Source of the DNA: Haliotis asinina
Lineage: Eukaryota > Mollusca > Gastropoda > Lepetellida > Haliotidae
Reading direction: 5' to 3'
Assembly: GCF_037392515.1 (NCBI RefSeq)
Contig: NC_090290.1
Coordinates: 27,177,753 to 27,241,752, forward strand
DNA: 64,000 bases
A model generated the notes under the pieces. It was given only the letters and a program-made list of their open reading frames with translations, made no database searches and was not told the DNA's origin. Shown here piece after piece: positions 42,241-54,879 of this stretch (position 1 is the first letter of the stretch; each line of letters opens with the position of its first letter). The position numbers were made by a program, and so were the translations under genes.

Positions 42241-42296
42241 GAAGTGGGGTCCCCCCACACCCCTGGGTGCAGCCGGCTCTCCGCAGGACACAACGA
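42241..42296 (+). repeat. GC-rich cassette 8
   Basis: GAAGTGGGGTCCCCCCACAC, CCCTGGGTGCAGCCGGCTC and CCGCAGGACACAACG. It marks the upstream end of the minus-strand gene. Confidence 0.6.
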
Positions 42297-42392
42297 TTTT
42301 CATGTGTGTGAAGTCTGAGGCATTTATGTTGTGTTTTTTGGGTAGCTTTCTTCAGGTTTATACATATTATTATATGTAATTTATATTGTAAT

Positions 42393-42936
42393 ATGTACAT
42401 TACGCTTCTGGATATAACAAATGATGAGCCCATTCAGCTTATGCATGCCATTGATAACATGTCTGGCCAACTTGAAATAGCATTATGCAATATCACCTTC
42501 TACTTGCGATGGATAAACATTGGAAATAAAAAAAATAATTATGTGTTGATTGTCAATAATTCACAAAACGCAATAGAAGATGGTTACTACAGCGTGTGTT
42601 CTCTCAGCGATGAAACTTTCAAACCCTTAGGAGCTGAACTTAAAATAAACGACTCAAACAGAACAGTGATGTTAGATAGCAAGGGGAAAAACGAACTGAT
42701 ACTTACTAACAAGTTAGCGGAGACGTTAGTTAGTGTTGTCATCACTGGCAGCAGATCCTGGCCAGAGCATCAATGGTACGAGTTCAGCAGATCTAATTCC
42801 ATACCACGAGCTATACATTCATCTTCACCAGCTTAGCACAACGGATAATATACAAGGGATAATAAGACACTATATCTCTAACCAAGATTTTCCTGACCGA
42901 GCACATCAGTTTTATTGGTATGAAGTTCATACATGA
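42393..42936 (+). pseudogene. Element B protein, possible minor virion component, one frameshift
   Basis: 147 codons are open from MYITLLDITNDEPIQLMHAI, with GQLEIALCNITFYLRWINIG, NNYVLIVNNSQNAIEDGYYS, VCSLSDETFKPLGAELKIND and NELILTNKLAETLVSVVITG. The sequence alternates strand-like segments and looks like a beta-rich domain followed by a helix. A frameshift around 42760-42790 moves the continuation into another frame, where ADLIPYHELYIHLHQLSTTD follows. The last residues of the first frame (SRSNSIPRAIHSSSPA) are therefore out of frame. I do not recognise the family with certainty; a capsid-associated role is only suggested by context. Confidence 0.45.
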
Positions 42937-42987
42937 GGCATTACAAGAAAAACTGTTGGAAACTTTTTTCTAACAGATATATAAACG

Positions 42988-43476
42988 ATGGCATACGATG
43001 TAACACTCGGTGATCTAGGAAATATAGACGATTACAATTTACCTGGTGAGGAAGACACCCCATACATTTTATACTTTAAAGATAGAGTATACAAATGAAT
43101 GCCACTAGCAGATTTTACAGAGCTTGAATGGGTAATTAAAACAACATTAACCAACCCTTACATCATTTTGATTAAAATGGCTTCGTTTACAAAATTATTA
43201 ACAACAGCATCTTTTTGCATCCTTTATTCCCTTTGAAGATAGACCGATACAAGTGTTACGAATACCGGGTCATAATGGCAACATATCAGCACCAGTCACC
43301 TTTGTAACTAGGTTAGACATTAAATTATACAATTACCAACCACATTATTTTTTAGATAAAGATTATGGTATAAAACCTGACACAACATTAATTATAGATG
43401 TATATCTCACTAAGAGTAACACCAATACAAAAGAATTTTTATTTGGTTGTTTAATATCTTGGGGAAAAAAGACATG
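42988..43476 (+). pseudogene. Element B protein, AT-rich, two breaks
   Basis: MAYDVTLGDLGNIDDYNLPG begins at 42988 and runs 36 codons to a TGA. The same frame resumes with MPLADFTELEWVIKTTLTNP and ends at a TGA near 43232. The next piece (43253-43476) has MLRIPGHNGNISAPVTFVTR, FLDKDYGIKPDTTLIIDVYL and EFLFGCLISWGKK. Taken in order these could be one protein of about 160 residues. Isoleucine, asparagine and lysine content is high. No family recognised. Confidence 0.35.
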
Positions 43477-43684
43477 AGAATAAAACTTGCCGAATCATAA
43501 TAAGAAAAGGCTATCCACCATCAACAAGCCTCCATGGTGTTAACGTTGAATGTTTCCGATCTTTTAATTTAAAACATATATACATATCTGATAAAGTAAA
43601 CCTTATAGGCTCAAAATATATCAATCCAAAATTAAATGACATATAATTAAAAACTAATTTATAAACAAATTATAGACAAACAGA

Positions 43685-44369
43685 ATGGGGCTGTATCCGG
43701 CCATAGATAAAGAAGGAAACATTAAAGGAAGTGCAGACGGATTTCGACTGAAACAGATATGTGAAATATAACATCAATTTGAACAAGAGCGCGATACTTG
43801 GGCATCAATACATAAAAAGTAAAAATAGAGTCTTAAACTACATAGATGGCGCTGACACCACCCTACAGTAGGAGTTGGGTTGTTGACAACAATCGTACTG
43901 CGCCGATGGTGTTAGGACTTGGAATTAGTGGCTGTAGTGATGGGAACAGTTGGGTCGGTGTATCCCACAAATTGAATTGTAAAGCAAAGAAATTAGAATA
44001 CTTGCTGTATCAAAGTTAAACACGATAGAAGATCGCATTTCCACCGCGCTCAATGATAACAAAATCTCAGAAGAGGAGTTTCGTTTCATCATAGGCGAAC
44101 TAGAAAAAATTAACAAAATGAAAAATGAGATTAGATCAAAGGTTCACAAAACTGCTATAAGCGAGGATGAGAAAAAAAAGTACATAAAAACAAGGGATAC
44201 AACAAGCTCAACAGGCATATATCACGAAAACCAACAGCGTAATAGAAGATACACATTAAACTGCTTCGCTGAAATCAATATAGTGAGGGAGGCCCCACAC
44301 CCCCTAGCCAGCTGCAAGTCCCTGCAGACAGCCGACTGCAAGCCACCACCTGCTTATTCACCCTATTAG
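43685..44369 (+). pseudogene. Element B protein with hydrophobic centre and helical C-terminus, broken
   Basis: MGLYPAIDKEGNIKGSADGF starts at 43685. After a frameshift HQFEQERDTWASIHKK follows, then a hydrophobic Gly/Val-rich stretch with stops (VGLLTTIV, LELVAVVMGTVGSV). Then comes a charged helix: AVSKLNTIEDRISTALNDNK, ISEEEFRFIIGELEKINKMK and IRSKVHKTAISEDEKKKYIK. A GC-rich cassette lies in frame near the end (PHPLASCKSLQTADCKPPP). The order of N-terminal helix, glycine-rich membrane-active segment and long charged helix could suit a minor virion protein, but this is inference. At least three breaks. Confidence 0.4.
44286..44350 (+). repeat. GC-rich cassette 9, inside ORF
   Basis: GGGAGGCCCCACACCCCC, AGCTGCAAGTCCCTGCAGAC and AGCCGACTGCAAGCCACCACC. 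It is open in the surrounding reading frame. Confidence 0.65.
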
Positions 44370-44395
44370 AGATTTGTTCACACCTATGTATAATA

Positions 44396-44688
44396 ATGGA
44401 TTTGGAATTGTGGCGAGCTGAACTCATATCTCTGACTGATGTTGAGCCTCTGATTGTTAAGAAAATCAAACAATTAAGGTATACTGCCTATCTATTAACT
44501 GTGTTGCTATTGAAGAAGATATCTTCAGGGAGGATTTCCTGCTTGATTTCATTGAAGATAAGTTACATATATTTGTTAGAGTCTTCCTAAACGAAGTTAG
44601 AAGAAAATATAGCACTAATCCCTTGATTTATAAAGTTGTTCTGTATGAATACCCAGATGCGAAAAAGAAGTCAAGATCACGTTATTAA
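44396..44688 (+). pseudogene. Small element B protein with one frameshift
   Basis: MDLELWRAELISLTDVEPLI then VKKIKQLRYTAYL in the first frame. At about 44490 the protein-like text moves to the next frame: INCVAIEEDIFREDFLLDFI, EDKLHIFVRVFLNEVRRKYS, TNPLIYKVVLYEYPDAKKKS and RSRY, stopping at 44688. Joined conceptually it would be about 95 residues, helical, with a basic tail. No family recognised. It is the last gene of element B on the right. Confidence 0.4.
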
Positions 44689-45797
44689 TATTATATAACT
44701 TATTTTGTTGGGAGTGGTCCATAAGCCCACAGTGGGGGCAGATGCAACAGTGAATACTTTATCGATCGCACACACTGCTGTGACCCTGCCAGACAACATC
44801 GATCGTGCTTTACACAGAGTCTCGTTGCCATACAGCTATCACGTGATCGCGGTGTTGATAACTCAGGAAAGACCTGTTAAACTGAGATTATAGCTCTCAG
44901 TCCTGGGTTCTGGTCCTTGAGGTGCGGGCTTATTGTGTTCAGTTGCGCAGCTGTTCATTGTGAGTTCGTATCCCGCCGTTGCCTCAGTTTGACTCCCTCG
45001 CACAAATTTCGTGGGCAAGGGGATCACGATAATATCAGTTGAGTCTCTGAAAAGGGCCTCTCTGAGGGGGGCATTCTCACAGAGAGAGGGCACCGACACA
45101 GTTTCCCTTGGGAGAACGTGCAACCACCATCTTTCTTAATTCTCCCTTGGGGGAGTGTGCCTACAAACGGACCCTTTTACTCATTTTTTATTCTTTCTAA
45201 TCTTTCTATTTCAGCTGGCATTTAGACAGTAAAGGTAATAGCCCGGCTCACTGTGTCCACTGTGAGCTTGTGTGAATGGGAGATGGGTTGTGTCCAAAAC
45301 CCCATTAATTATACTACTTGTATAAAAAAAATCATGTCATGTGGCTCAACCTTGGCTCCATACAGATTTTAGATAGTGCAACCTGAACTGCAAAATGTAT
45401 CTCCTATTTATAGCCATACTTTTTACGTTCTTGCACACTATGTTCATATTTTACTGTTAAAACAGACTTCATCTGGGAAACAGACTGTGATTTAAATACA
45501 GACTCATTTTTTTTACATGAAGTAATATGAAATTATCATACCAGACCTGGAATAATTTTGTTGTAGTGATGTTTTGAATATGGAATATCAAAACTACAAG
45601 TGACAAATAAATAGTTGTTGAGAAGGAGGTGCAACCTGTGTTAGTCTGCGGCATCAAGGTAATCATGTGAGGTGGCACCAGGGACAAGTAGATTTCTTTT
45701 TCCTAATACTGAGCTCTACAGTGAGTGGTTTTTGTTGTCCAGTTTGGAGCTATTTCATTAAGATTTCAATTTGGATTTTTTTTCATTGCCTTATGTA
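44689..45797. other. Right flank of element B, no gene seen
   Basis: 44925-45190 is GC-richer and contains imperfect inverted words (CCCTTGGGAGAA / TTCTCCCTTGGGGG, GGCTCACTGTG / CACTGTGAGC). No terminal inverted repeat matching the left side of element B is evident. Confidence 0.35.
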
Positions 45798-47031
45798 CGA
45801 GGGGATGTCATTAAGTTTTGAGCCTTGCATAGAAAAACACAAAATATTGGTATGAACCACATATATTTTTCAACATATTCTTTCTGCCAGGCACTGATGC
45901 CATCTCTGTAGAAGGGGCCATTTTGGTCCTCAACCCAAGCCTAAGTAGCAGCAATAAGCTCATTATCATCCTGAAATTTATGACCACGCAAGTGTTTCTT
46001 GAGATTTGGGAACAGTTGGTAATCACTTGGTGCCAGGTCTGGAGAGTAGGGGGGATGCGGCAAAATTTGGTACCCGCATTCCTGGACAGCAGCGGCTGCA
46101 ACGCGAGAGGTGTGTACTGGAGCATTGTCTTGATGTAGAAGAATACCACGTCTGATCTTGCCCCGGCACTTCTCCTTGATTGACTGTCGAACTTGCCTCA
46201 ACAAGTTAGCGTAATATTCCCCATTCATTGTTCTTCCTTTTGGTAAGTAATCTATGTGGATGACGCCTGTGTGTACCTTCTACACTGATCTGGACTTTTT
46301 GGTCCTGGGAGAAGTGGCATGTTTCCATTCCATGGATTCTTGTTTGCTCTCAGGATCGTAGTGGTGGATTCAGGTTTTATCACAGTTTGCTAGCCTCAAG
46401 TGAAAATCTTCTGGATTCTTGTTGTATCAGGATAGCATGGAGTTGCTTATGGTGACCCTCGTTTGCTTCATTTCATCTGTAAGCATTCTTGGCACCCATC
46501 TTGCGCACACCTTAGACATGATGAGATGTTCATGAAGAATTGTCTCGATGGATCCGTGTGAAATGCCTGTGGTCTCCTCTAACTTGTGGAGTGTGATTTG
46601 ACGATTTTCCAGCACTAGTCTATGCACTCTGTCAATGTTTTCCTGACTAGTGCTTGTTGTTGGGAGACCTGGACGGGGGTCATCTTCAAGACTCTCTCTA
46701 CCATGCTTAAATTCATTGACCGATCGTTTGATGGTAGCAGATCAAGGGGAAGACTTCCCATAAACTGCTGAAAGCCTTTCTTCAATGTTCTTCGCCGAGT
46801 TTCCTTAAGAACTAAAAACTTAATTACTGCTCTATACTCAATTTTATTCATTTTCACTGCCGTGAGGGGGGTCTCTTTCTGTAAATATGAGCTGTTCAAT
46901 AACTTCTGAGAGTAGGATACCAAAATTTATATATCACATCAGCTACACCCCAAGGTTCAATGTCGTACCATAGGCTGTGACACCTGGGTATGAAAAATGC
47001 TGAAGACTCAAAACTTATTGACATCCCCTCA
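45798..47031 (-). mobile_element. mariner-type transposon
   Basis: The left end CGAGGGGATGTCATTAAGTT and the right end AACTTATTGACATCCCCTCA are inverted repeats flanked by TA (45796-45797 and 47032-47033). The 1.23-kb length is usual for mariner. The minus-strand transposase opens at about 46851 with MNKIEYRAVIKFLVLKETRR. Then, in changing frames, come LVLENRQITLHKLEETTGIS (helix-turn-helix), IHIDYLPKGRTMNGEYYANL, LLHQDNAPVHTSRVAAAAVQ (second catalytic Asp) and PHPPYSPDLAPSDYQLFPNL (third Asp in the mariner-type PDLAPSDY box), ending near the left repeat. Several frameshifts make it inactive. Confidence 0.9.
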
Positions 47032-47355
47032 TATATGGCAAAGATATATATCAAATGCTTCCAGATCTTAAACGAAAGCCTGCTCAGTCCATGGCATTTT
47101 GTTATTCAAAGAAGACTGTTCTTGATATTTCTTGTTTCATGATGGTTTAGGCTATTGAACATTAAATAATTGGAGCATATCATCATCAGACACTTCAGCG
47201 AACAGAAACAAGCCTTGAAAGTTCAACAGACTCATTTCATACTGTGACATTGCTCCTAAACCCAGGAAAAAACAATAAGGTGGAATAATTTCTATTTACA
47301 GAATATGAGGCCAGTTTACTTTCACCAAAGACAATATTATAACTTATTACATGTA

Positions 47356-47475
47356 CAGTCATGCCTCGCAACAACGCGCCTTGCGATACCGCAAATTCGG
47401 TTAAACCACGGGGTAATCGGTGGCTCCCATAAAAATGTTGTACTGCGATCACACCCCTTCACAAAATTGAAAATA
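47356..47475 (+). repeat. Possible pogo/Tigger-like terminus
   Basis: TA followed by CAGTCATGCCTCGCAACAAC resembles the start of Tigger-type elements elsewhere in the window. No inverted partner was found to the right, so this is a fragment at best. Confidence 0.3.
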
Positions 47476-50400
47476 GCTCATCAACAAATCTGCTGCTGCG
47501 CTCTTATAACTTACGTAAACTAGTGAAATTCAGTGAGGATGGCAACTGACAGTGTTTATCGTACATATCCATTGTGTTTCACATGCTTAAAACATGCAGG
47601 GTTTTCTCAATAATAATCGCATCAACATCGTAGCAGTAACTTATGAAAGATAAGACATGCTGAGTTACGAGTACTTACAATGTTTGCTGTGATGCAACAC
47701 ACTACGCTTTAGCGCGGTAAGAGACAGTCATCTCAGGATGTATGGTATCAGAAACCACATTTTATTTGATTAAATTCAATCCCAGTTTTATTTATTAAAA
47801 CTTGACAGAAACAACAGAAACACTGTGAGAGCATTACCTCATTCCATACGCGTACAACTTCCGCTTACCTCATTCGTGAGGGTCCGTTTTTCGCACCTAC
47901 CCCGATAGCACCAATTTCATTTTATTGTTAGCAGTCACCAACGGATTACAGTCTCATAATCCATGGACTCCGAGACCAGCGTTATTGACTCATTGAAGTC
48001 AGTTTCAACAATAAAATGGGCAAAATTTTGTATTTTCACAATCAAAGTTACCAGTCGCGGGAAGTCAGCAGTGACTTGTCAAACTGTCTCCTACGTAAAT
48101 TGTATCAAGACAGGTAACGGCCTGTGTTCATTGTTATGTTAAATATGTCTGCAGAAAACTCGCATTATATACTAGCCAGAAAGCAGCAATGTAAAATAAT
48201 CTGTTACAATAACAGCTTAATATGTAAAATATTCTGTATATGGTTTCTTTTTTTATCAAATGATAACATTTTCTGATAAATATAATGTTACTGCAACAAC
48301 ATAAATGACATTAGTCATGAGTGATTCAAAATAATTCACCAATCAAAGAGGTACTGTTGAAAACAAAAATAGCTCATCACCCATTTGTATTTGATGTACG
48401 TTTTGGCACGATACTATAAAGAAATAAAATACACAAAATAATATGAAACATCTATCCATATATTTTATGGCATACATGTAGTTCTATTAAAGAATTGTGT
48501 AAAATTGTCGGTTTTCCTACATCATTAATTAAAATTTGCTTATTTACACATTGCTAATGCATCAACAGATCCTGAGTGTCTTTGCCCATGACTATTTGGG
48601 AGAGAAAAATAATTGTCATACTATTAATATCAATTAACATATGAAAATATATGAAAAGATTTAAGTTGTAACCAGTTATGAAACATAAAGCATTGACAAA
48701 TCTATCATAAGTATTCAGCAAGAACGTTAATTTATTACGTAAAATTATGAATGTAATTCAACTTGTTCTGAAGTAAGACATGTAATTTTTGCAGTCATGT
48801 AATATGAACGCAATATTTATCAAATCATCCCCGATTTCATGTGAAACTATAACAAAAAATATACTTTAATTTATAAAACGTATTGTAAATCACGAAATTT
48901 TGCATCATATTTTTGCAAGTGGCGATCAACAGACGTTTTTGCGTCACAATATTTTTGCGATTTGCCTAATTCTCAAATATATAGTTTAGTTTGACAGTTT
49001 CAAAGCTTACTTGCAACTGAAAGTTTTATCTGAAGTAAATCCAATCACATATTAAAGTTTACCGCTAATCATTCAGTGAAGTACTTCCGCATGTATGCAG
49101 TCAGTGATGTTTTCCTAAAAACAACACTTGCTGCATAGGCAAGATAAGCTTAGAACAGTTCAAAGGAATTAAATTAAATGGAGTGACTCTAATAAATTGA
49201 CACTGATGAAGGACCAGTTTAGTCAGCGAAGCTGTTGATCTCCAGATAAGTGTCATGAAACCTATCCACGCCCGCTGGATGGTCTCGGCTTTTCAAACAG
49301 TCTCTAAGAAATGTGTTGCGTGGTTGGCGACTGTCTGGACTGTCAGACGTAATGACTGAGTAACTTTTGTTCAGTAGCAGTTGCTACTACACTACATCAT
49401 CACAAAAAGAAAAGCGTGAATGTTATTTTGTAACACAAATGCCATGCCCATATCCGTGCACCTGTTGTTGAGAATGATGATGGTAAAAGTGTTTGTGTCA
49501 GACCTTGTGAAAAAAAAGAATGAGCTAGGATCAACATGCATCACAATTATATCTTTGCTGTCTTTACATTCAGATGACAATAAAGTAATGTGCCTAATAT
49601 GAAGAAAAATTCAAATTAAAGATCCTGAAAAACCTGCAGTGTTGATCGACTACTGTTTCCAGGTCATGGGAGCATACAAGGTCAAACTGGTTCAGCTTAT
49701 ATAATTAATTATATAGTAAAAAATACACCGAGAAATTGCTATGAGCTCTTATTAATCATTTCAAACAGTTATTTGTGCTAAATTTGGGTTTGCCAGACGA
49801 GTTAATATTCAATAACGAATGGTTTTCATCAGGCAATCCCTGTCTGTGACATCACATCCGGTGACCTTTGCACTTACTAGAAAACAAGTTGGATTTCACG
49901 ATCTTAATTTTCGTCTGTCTCTCGTCATACTAAACGGAAAGTTATAAATGAAACACTTGTAGAATGAGAAAATCTCCCTCTTTCGCCATGTCTTACTCAG
50001 AAGAGTTCTGTATACTTTCGTCAGACCATTATAGCTATATTTTATGTAGGAGTTGAACGAGGCGCGCCATGTTTGTTTTTCGTACGTGTAACACAATCTG
50101 ACACCGGCTTTTTGCGGGTTTGTGCAAAAATTGATGAACCATAACACTTGACATTAGCACTCATGAATGTTTATAAATCATGTAATATTATTCTGCTATT
50201 TACATTACATGACAAAATACGTAAATAAACGTAATAGTGCCATTTCAGTAAGACCTGTTGTGACATCGAAAATGTGATTTGTGTATAACGAATGGTTTCG
50301 ATTATTTTTTTTCGGAATTAATTTATAATTTGTCATCGCGTGGATATTTACCGATACAAGTGTATGAAAATAAAGTCAGATACTTATGAAATATCAGTAA

Positions 50401-51249
50401 TAAGAATATCGAAATCGGTTTGCGCTAATTGGACAAATTATTCGGTTCCTAATATAAACACATCCAGCTGTCAAGTGACTAATTCAGGTAAATTCAGGAA
50501 AATTTACATCATTTATGCTTGTCTTGTAATCAACCTCTATACGTTTGAAATTATCTGGATATTTTTTATGATAATGTTTATTTTTCTGTCTAGTATTAAT
50601 GAGCCGAATATTTTTCAGTTGTTCCTTATTTAGTGACACCGACTGTTTGAAATCACCCACCCTCTTATCAACGCCTAATGCTGAAGTTAATTCAGCAGGC
50701 TAATGGTTAATGGTGATGAGGTGGTAGTGAGCTTGAATGTTCAAGAATCTGTGACTGCATATATAAGGCTGGTTGTTTTGTTGATGGGACACACTCACAG
50801 ATTTACACTCAGCGTTAAACTGGAGTTGTGTCATCATACAGCCTACCTACATCTGTCTGCCTCTTCATGGACATTCAACCTACGTTCAAGACTGCTTGCT
50901 ACCTAACATATAATATAACCGTTTCACTGAAAACCAAGACTTTTTTATGTTGAGTTGATATTATTTTTGTGACCCATTACTTTAGATTTGACTCAGTAGC
51001 ATTGTACTAGAAACCTCTATTGTGAATCATTGTATCTTGCCCTTTAATGGTCAATACACACATTTAATATTTTAAAACTTGTCAGTGTTATATTTGCCTG
51101 GTTCATAGGGGATTTCTTATACCTTATGTTATGGCATGTTGTTAACTGTAACACAGGCAAGAAAGTAAAAGTCAGACAAAGGTGGTCCTCTTCATTATTT
51201 GAAAAATGGTTTTATGGAGGAAATGTCATACTGCTTGACAAGTGTTAGA
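47476..51249. other. No recognisable gene
   Basis: Strongly AT-rich with short ORFs on both strands. CG-containing patches near 47870-47910 and 50060-50110 have no motif I can interpret. Confidence 0.3.
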
Positions 51250-54200
51250 TTCTATTCAATTCATTTCAATATTTATTCCGACAAACCACTAATAGTGGTA
51301 CAGGAACAGTGCAAATAAAGTCATCATATAAATGATAAATTGTTATGATCACTTGGAAACAATTAATATATGAGTGTGTTATCCTTTTATGGTGTTGTTG
51401 ATAGTTCTTATAAATGTTGAAAAATTCTTAACAAGTGAATAATCATCTATGGTAAACGGTAGTTCCATTTTTGCGACAGTCAGACATTTGCTGTAATAAG
51501 TAGGGATATAGTGGGATCTTATGCTGTCAAAAAACGAACATTTAAATAGTGAAATTCAGCGGCTATTGCCAGTGAGTTACAAAGATAACAGGGTTTTTTT
51601 TCTAGGTGTATTTTTCCAGTGGTCAGTCTCTGTTGGTAAGAAGGTATTTTTCAAACAATGGCAGATCTTTGAACAATTTATAATAATTACCCCATGAACT
51701 TACATGTATATCTTCCCTCCATTTCTGTATAAAATGATCTTTAAGAGTTGTTTCAACCATTGAGGCGAGCCACTGTTTACAAACACAACAGGGGTTATCA
51801 AATACATAATATAGGCCACCACTGCTTAAAATATGTTTTTATGTGAGATATCCGTATGTTATTGTTACAGAGATTAAGATAGTTGTCTAATTTGAAGAGT
51901 TGAAATACATGCGATGACAAGCTATACGTGGAAGATGTGGTTTCTAGATTATTCCAAAATGTGATAATCCTTTAGTGATTGTGAAGGTTGATGCCAAGGT
52001 ACGTATAAGTATTTACAATTTCAGTTGGTTTAGAGTCAAATTGAAAGATAGTTTGGATTTATTACACCATCTACTAATATAATTATCTTAGTTTTTGATA
52101 TGTTTACATGTATCACAATATGTTTTGAATACATCAAGGGAATTCTGGAGTTACTGGGTTTCGCCAAGAAGTACCTCATCGTCCGTATACAACAAAATAA
52201 TAATAAATTTGATACACACGTACCCAAAATCTTCATGCACAGAACTGACATCGACACCCTTACACCCTTTGCTCTCAAGAAAAACATCCAATTTACTGAG
52301 ATCAATCGAAAATAATAATAGTGAGAGATTTTCCCCCTGTCGGACACCAGAATAAGTAAAGAAGTTTGAAATTTGGTTGTCAAACATAACACAGGATTTT
52401 ATATTATTATACATACTTTGAATTAACTTGAAGAATTTACCATCTGTGTTGTATGGTAACATTTTGTGCCAGAGACCTACTCTAAACACGCTATCGAATG
52501 CCTCTGTAAAATCAATAAAAGCACAAAAAAACTTTCATTTACAGGTTTTGAAATTCTGGTTTAACATATTTAAAATGAATATATTATCAATGTTTTCTTG
52601 GAAGCCAGCCTGTGATGGACTAAGAATGTTGTTTAATTCTAGGTAACTGTGTAATCTGGAGTTTGAAAGAGAAATGAATAACTTTCCTAAACATTTAAGA
52701 ATTGTGATGGGATGGTAAGAGTTGGGTCAGCAAAATCACCTTTTTTCTTACATATTGGTCGAATCACCCCTGTCAGCCATGAGTCAGGGATAACACCAGA
52801 TGAAAAAATCAGATTGAAAAATGAGTCGCCAAGGATATCAAATGAATCAATCAGATAGTCATTTTCAATCAAATTCAGCCCTGAAGATATTTTACGTTTC
52901 AAGCGCAAAATAGCCGAACATATTTCCTCTGAAGTAATGTCTATATTAAGCATGGAGTTGTCATATGAGCGCGGGTTAAGATCATCCTTTGCATCATCAT
53001 TGCCACCAACATATGAGTCGTTTAAAGATTTGAAAAAATAATGAAATATTTCTAGTTTTGGTGGTAAAGAATTGTCATCATTTACTTGAGAATTGAGAAT
53101 TTTCCAAAACCCTTTCGGCAAATTCTGAAATTTGTTATGTAGTACAGTGCTAGTTTCATATTTATGTGGTCTAATATGTTTGTTCATACATTTTTTATAC
53201 AGCTTGCCATGATGCTGGTACATCACATAATTTACATGATTAAGATTTTTTTTGTACGAGCGTTTTGATTTACGATAAAGTTGTCAATTTCCCTACATTC
53301 TTTACTAAACCAGGGCTTGTTTGTTTTAACGTGTTTACGCTTTTTACTGGGAGCTGTTGTACATTTGATACTGATATTATGTGCAGCATCAACTAGCACG
53401 AGCGTTACGTCCTCAGCCAACCTGCTGACTTCAGTATTAACGTCAACACTGTCATGACAAATTGCATCACTTGTCCTTCAGTTTGTTGATAACTTCAACA
53501 TCGATGTTATTGCGGAATACCCTTGCTCTTTCTATCTCGTATTGCCTTGGTCCCTTTTCAATATCAGTTTCAGTAGATTCTAGGGTTTTGCAGAGATGAG
53601 TCATCTTCAGTTTTAACTCAACTTGACAGAGAGAAAGTAACAGGGCAGTGTACATCTGATAACAAGGGGGAGAAATCAAGAACATCAAAGTTATTAGTCA
53701 GAGACAAACATGGAGCAGAAACAATGATGTAATCATTTAATCTCTTATTATTACAGGTGTTTCTTCCAATATTAGAAGCATTGCCCATGTATGTGCCCAT
53801 TACATATATATAAATTAACGCTTCTACACAGAGCGATCAGCTGTTTACCATAATTATTCATTTTACCTATGTCCATACTATGCCTATGTTTTGGTTCACC
53901 ATTGTTTAGCAGTACTTTGTCTGGATCAAGATGCTTTCTCTATTTCATCACAATCAAGACCAAATTCCTTCCAGACAAAGTTATCAATAACAATATAATC
54001 ATTCATAGTTGAAGTCATCGCATTAAAAGCAACGGTTAACATTGCATAACATGACATAATCTGTGCCTGTAAAACAAACTATTCAGCCTGATAAAACATG
54101 TCATCAGAAGCATATTTCTATCCTTTGGAGGGGGGGGGGGGTGTGAAGTACACTACACCAGCTTCTATATCCTGTGCAATCTTGAGCAGGCTTCAGAAGA

Positions 54201-54480
54201 TTTTGAACCAGAGACTATACTCGTTATCGTGATGTAATAATGTAATATATTGTACAAGGCTATTTCTCACTGCGAGTGCAATGCCACCAGAATGCCTCAT
54301 TGCTTTAGAGTGATGTTGCAGAAATATTTCATATCCATCCAGCTTTAAGTCATCAAGTGAGTTAGTCTTTGTTGCCTGAAAACATAAGATGTCATTATTT
54401 TCAAATAAACTTATAAACTTCGGATACTCGAGTTGCATCCGTAAGCCACAATTCAGACAACTAAATGGACACCTTCCTGA
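51250..54480 (-). mobile_element. LINE retrotransposon with endonuclease and reverse transcriptase, broken
   Basis: Read from right to left. The apurinic-type endonuclease gives YPKFISLFENNDILCFQATK and SGGIALAVRNSLVQYITLLH (54438-54193), then SPLLSDVHCPVTFSL near 53640. A linker follows with MNKHIRPHKYETSTVLHNKF (53226 leftward). Reverse transcriptase blocks: RKISSGLNLIENDYLIDSFD, FNLIFSSGVIPDSWLTGVIR, FCAFIDFTEAFDSVFRVGLW (first Asp), FFTYSGVRQGENLSLLLFSI and IILLYTDDEVLLGET, where TDD replaces the usual ADD. The C-terminus has WREDIHVSSWGNYYKLFKD near 51690. A non-coding tail ends near 51250. Multiple stops and frameshifts. Jockey/CR1/L2-like architecture; exact clade unresolved. Confidence 0.8.
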
Positions 54481-54879
54481 TATAAGTTAGTCTAAATTAG
54501 TAGATGGACCACGACATGATAAATGACCCCAATTTGCATATATGGGTACGCCCCATCATGAAACGAGGGAAACAGGTTGTCATCTAAGTATTGAAAAGTT
54601 CAATTTCCTTGTGCAAATCGGGTTTTGATTGTTTAAGTCATACTACTGGACATGTCTTAAACAGAGGTGGCACTGAGTTCACATCACATTCAGCATGTAT
54701 TTCATGTGCTTAGTCCCCAGTCTATTTCATGTACCTGTAGCAACCAAGTGTATTTGTCTACATTCCCTGCCCACAAATGCATTTACTGCGCATGCTCATC
54801 TAACATGTGTCAAGCAGTAGATACTGTATCCTATAATAAGTAATGAGGAATTTTGTTCACTCCTAAATTAGTTTGTACT

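Noticed and set aside
28440..44688. Complete, possibly active virus
   Set aside because: Every larger gene has stops, frameshifts or deletions, the polymerase lacks its exonuclease half and a catalytic residue, and no terminal inverted repeats were found.
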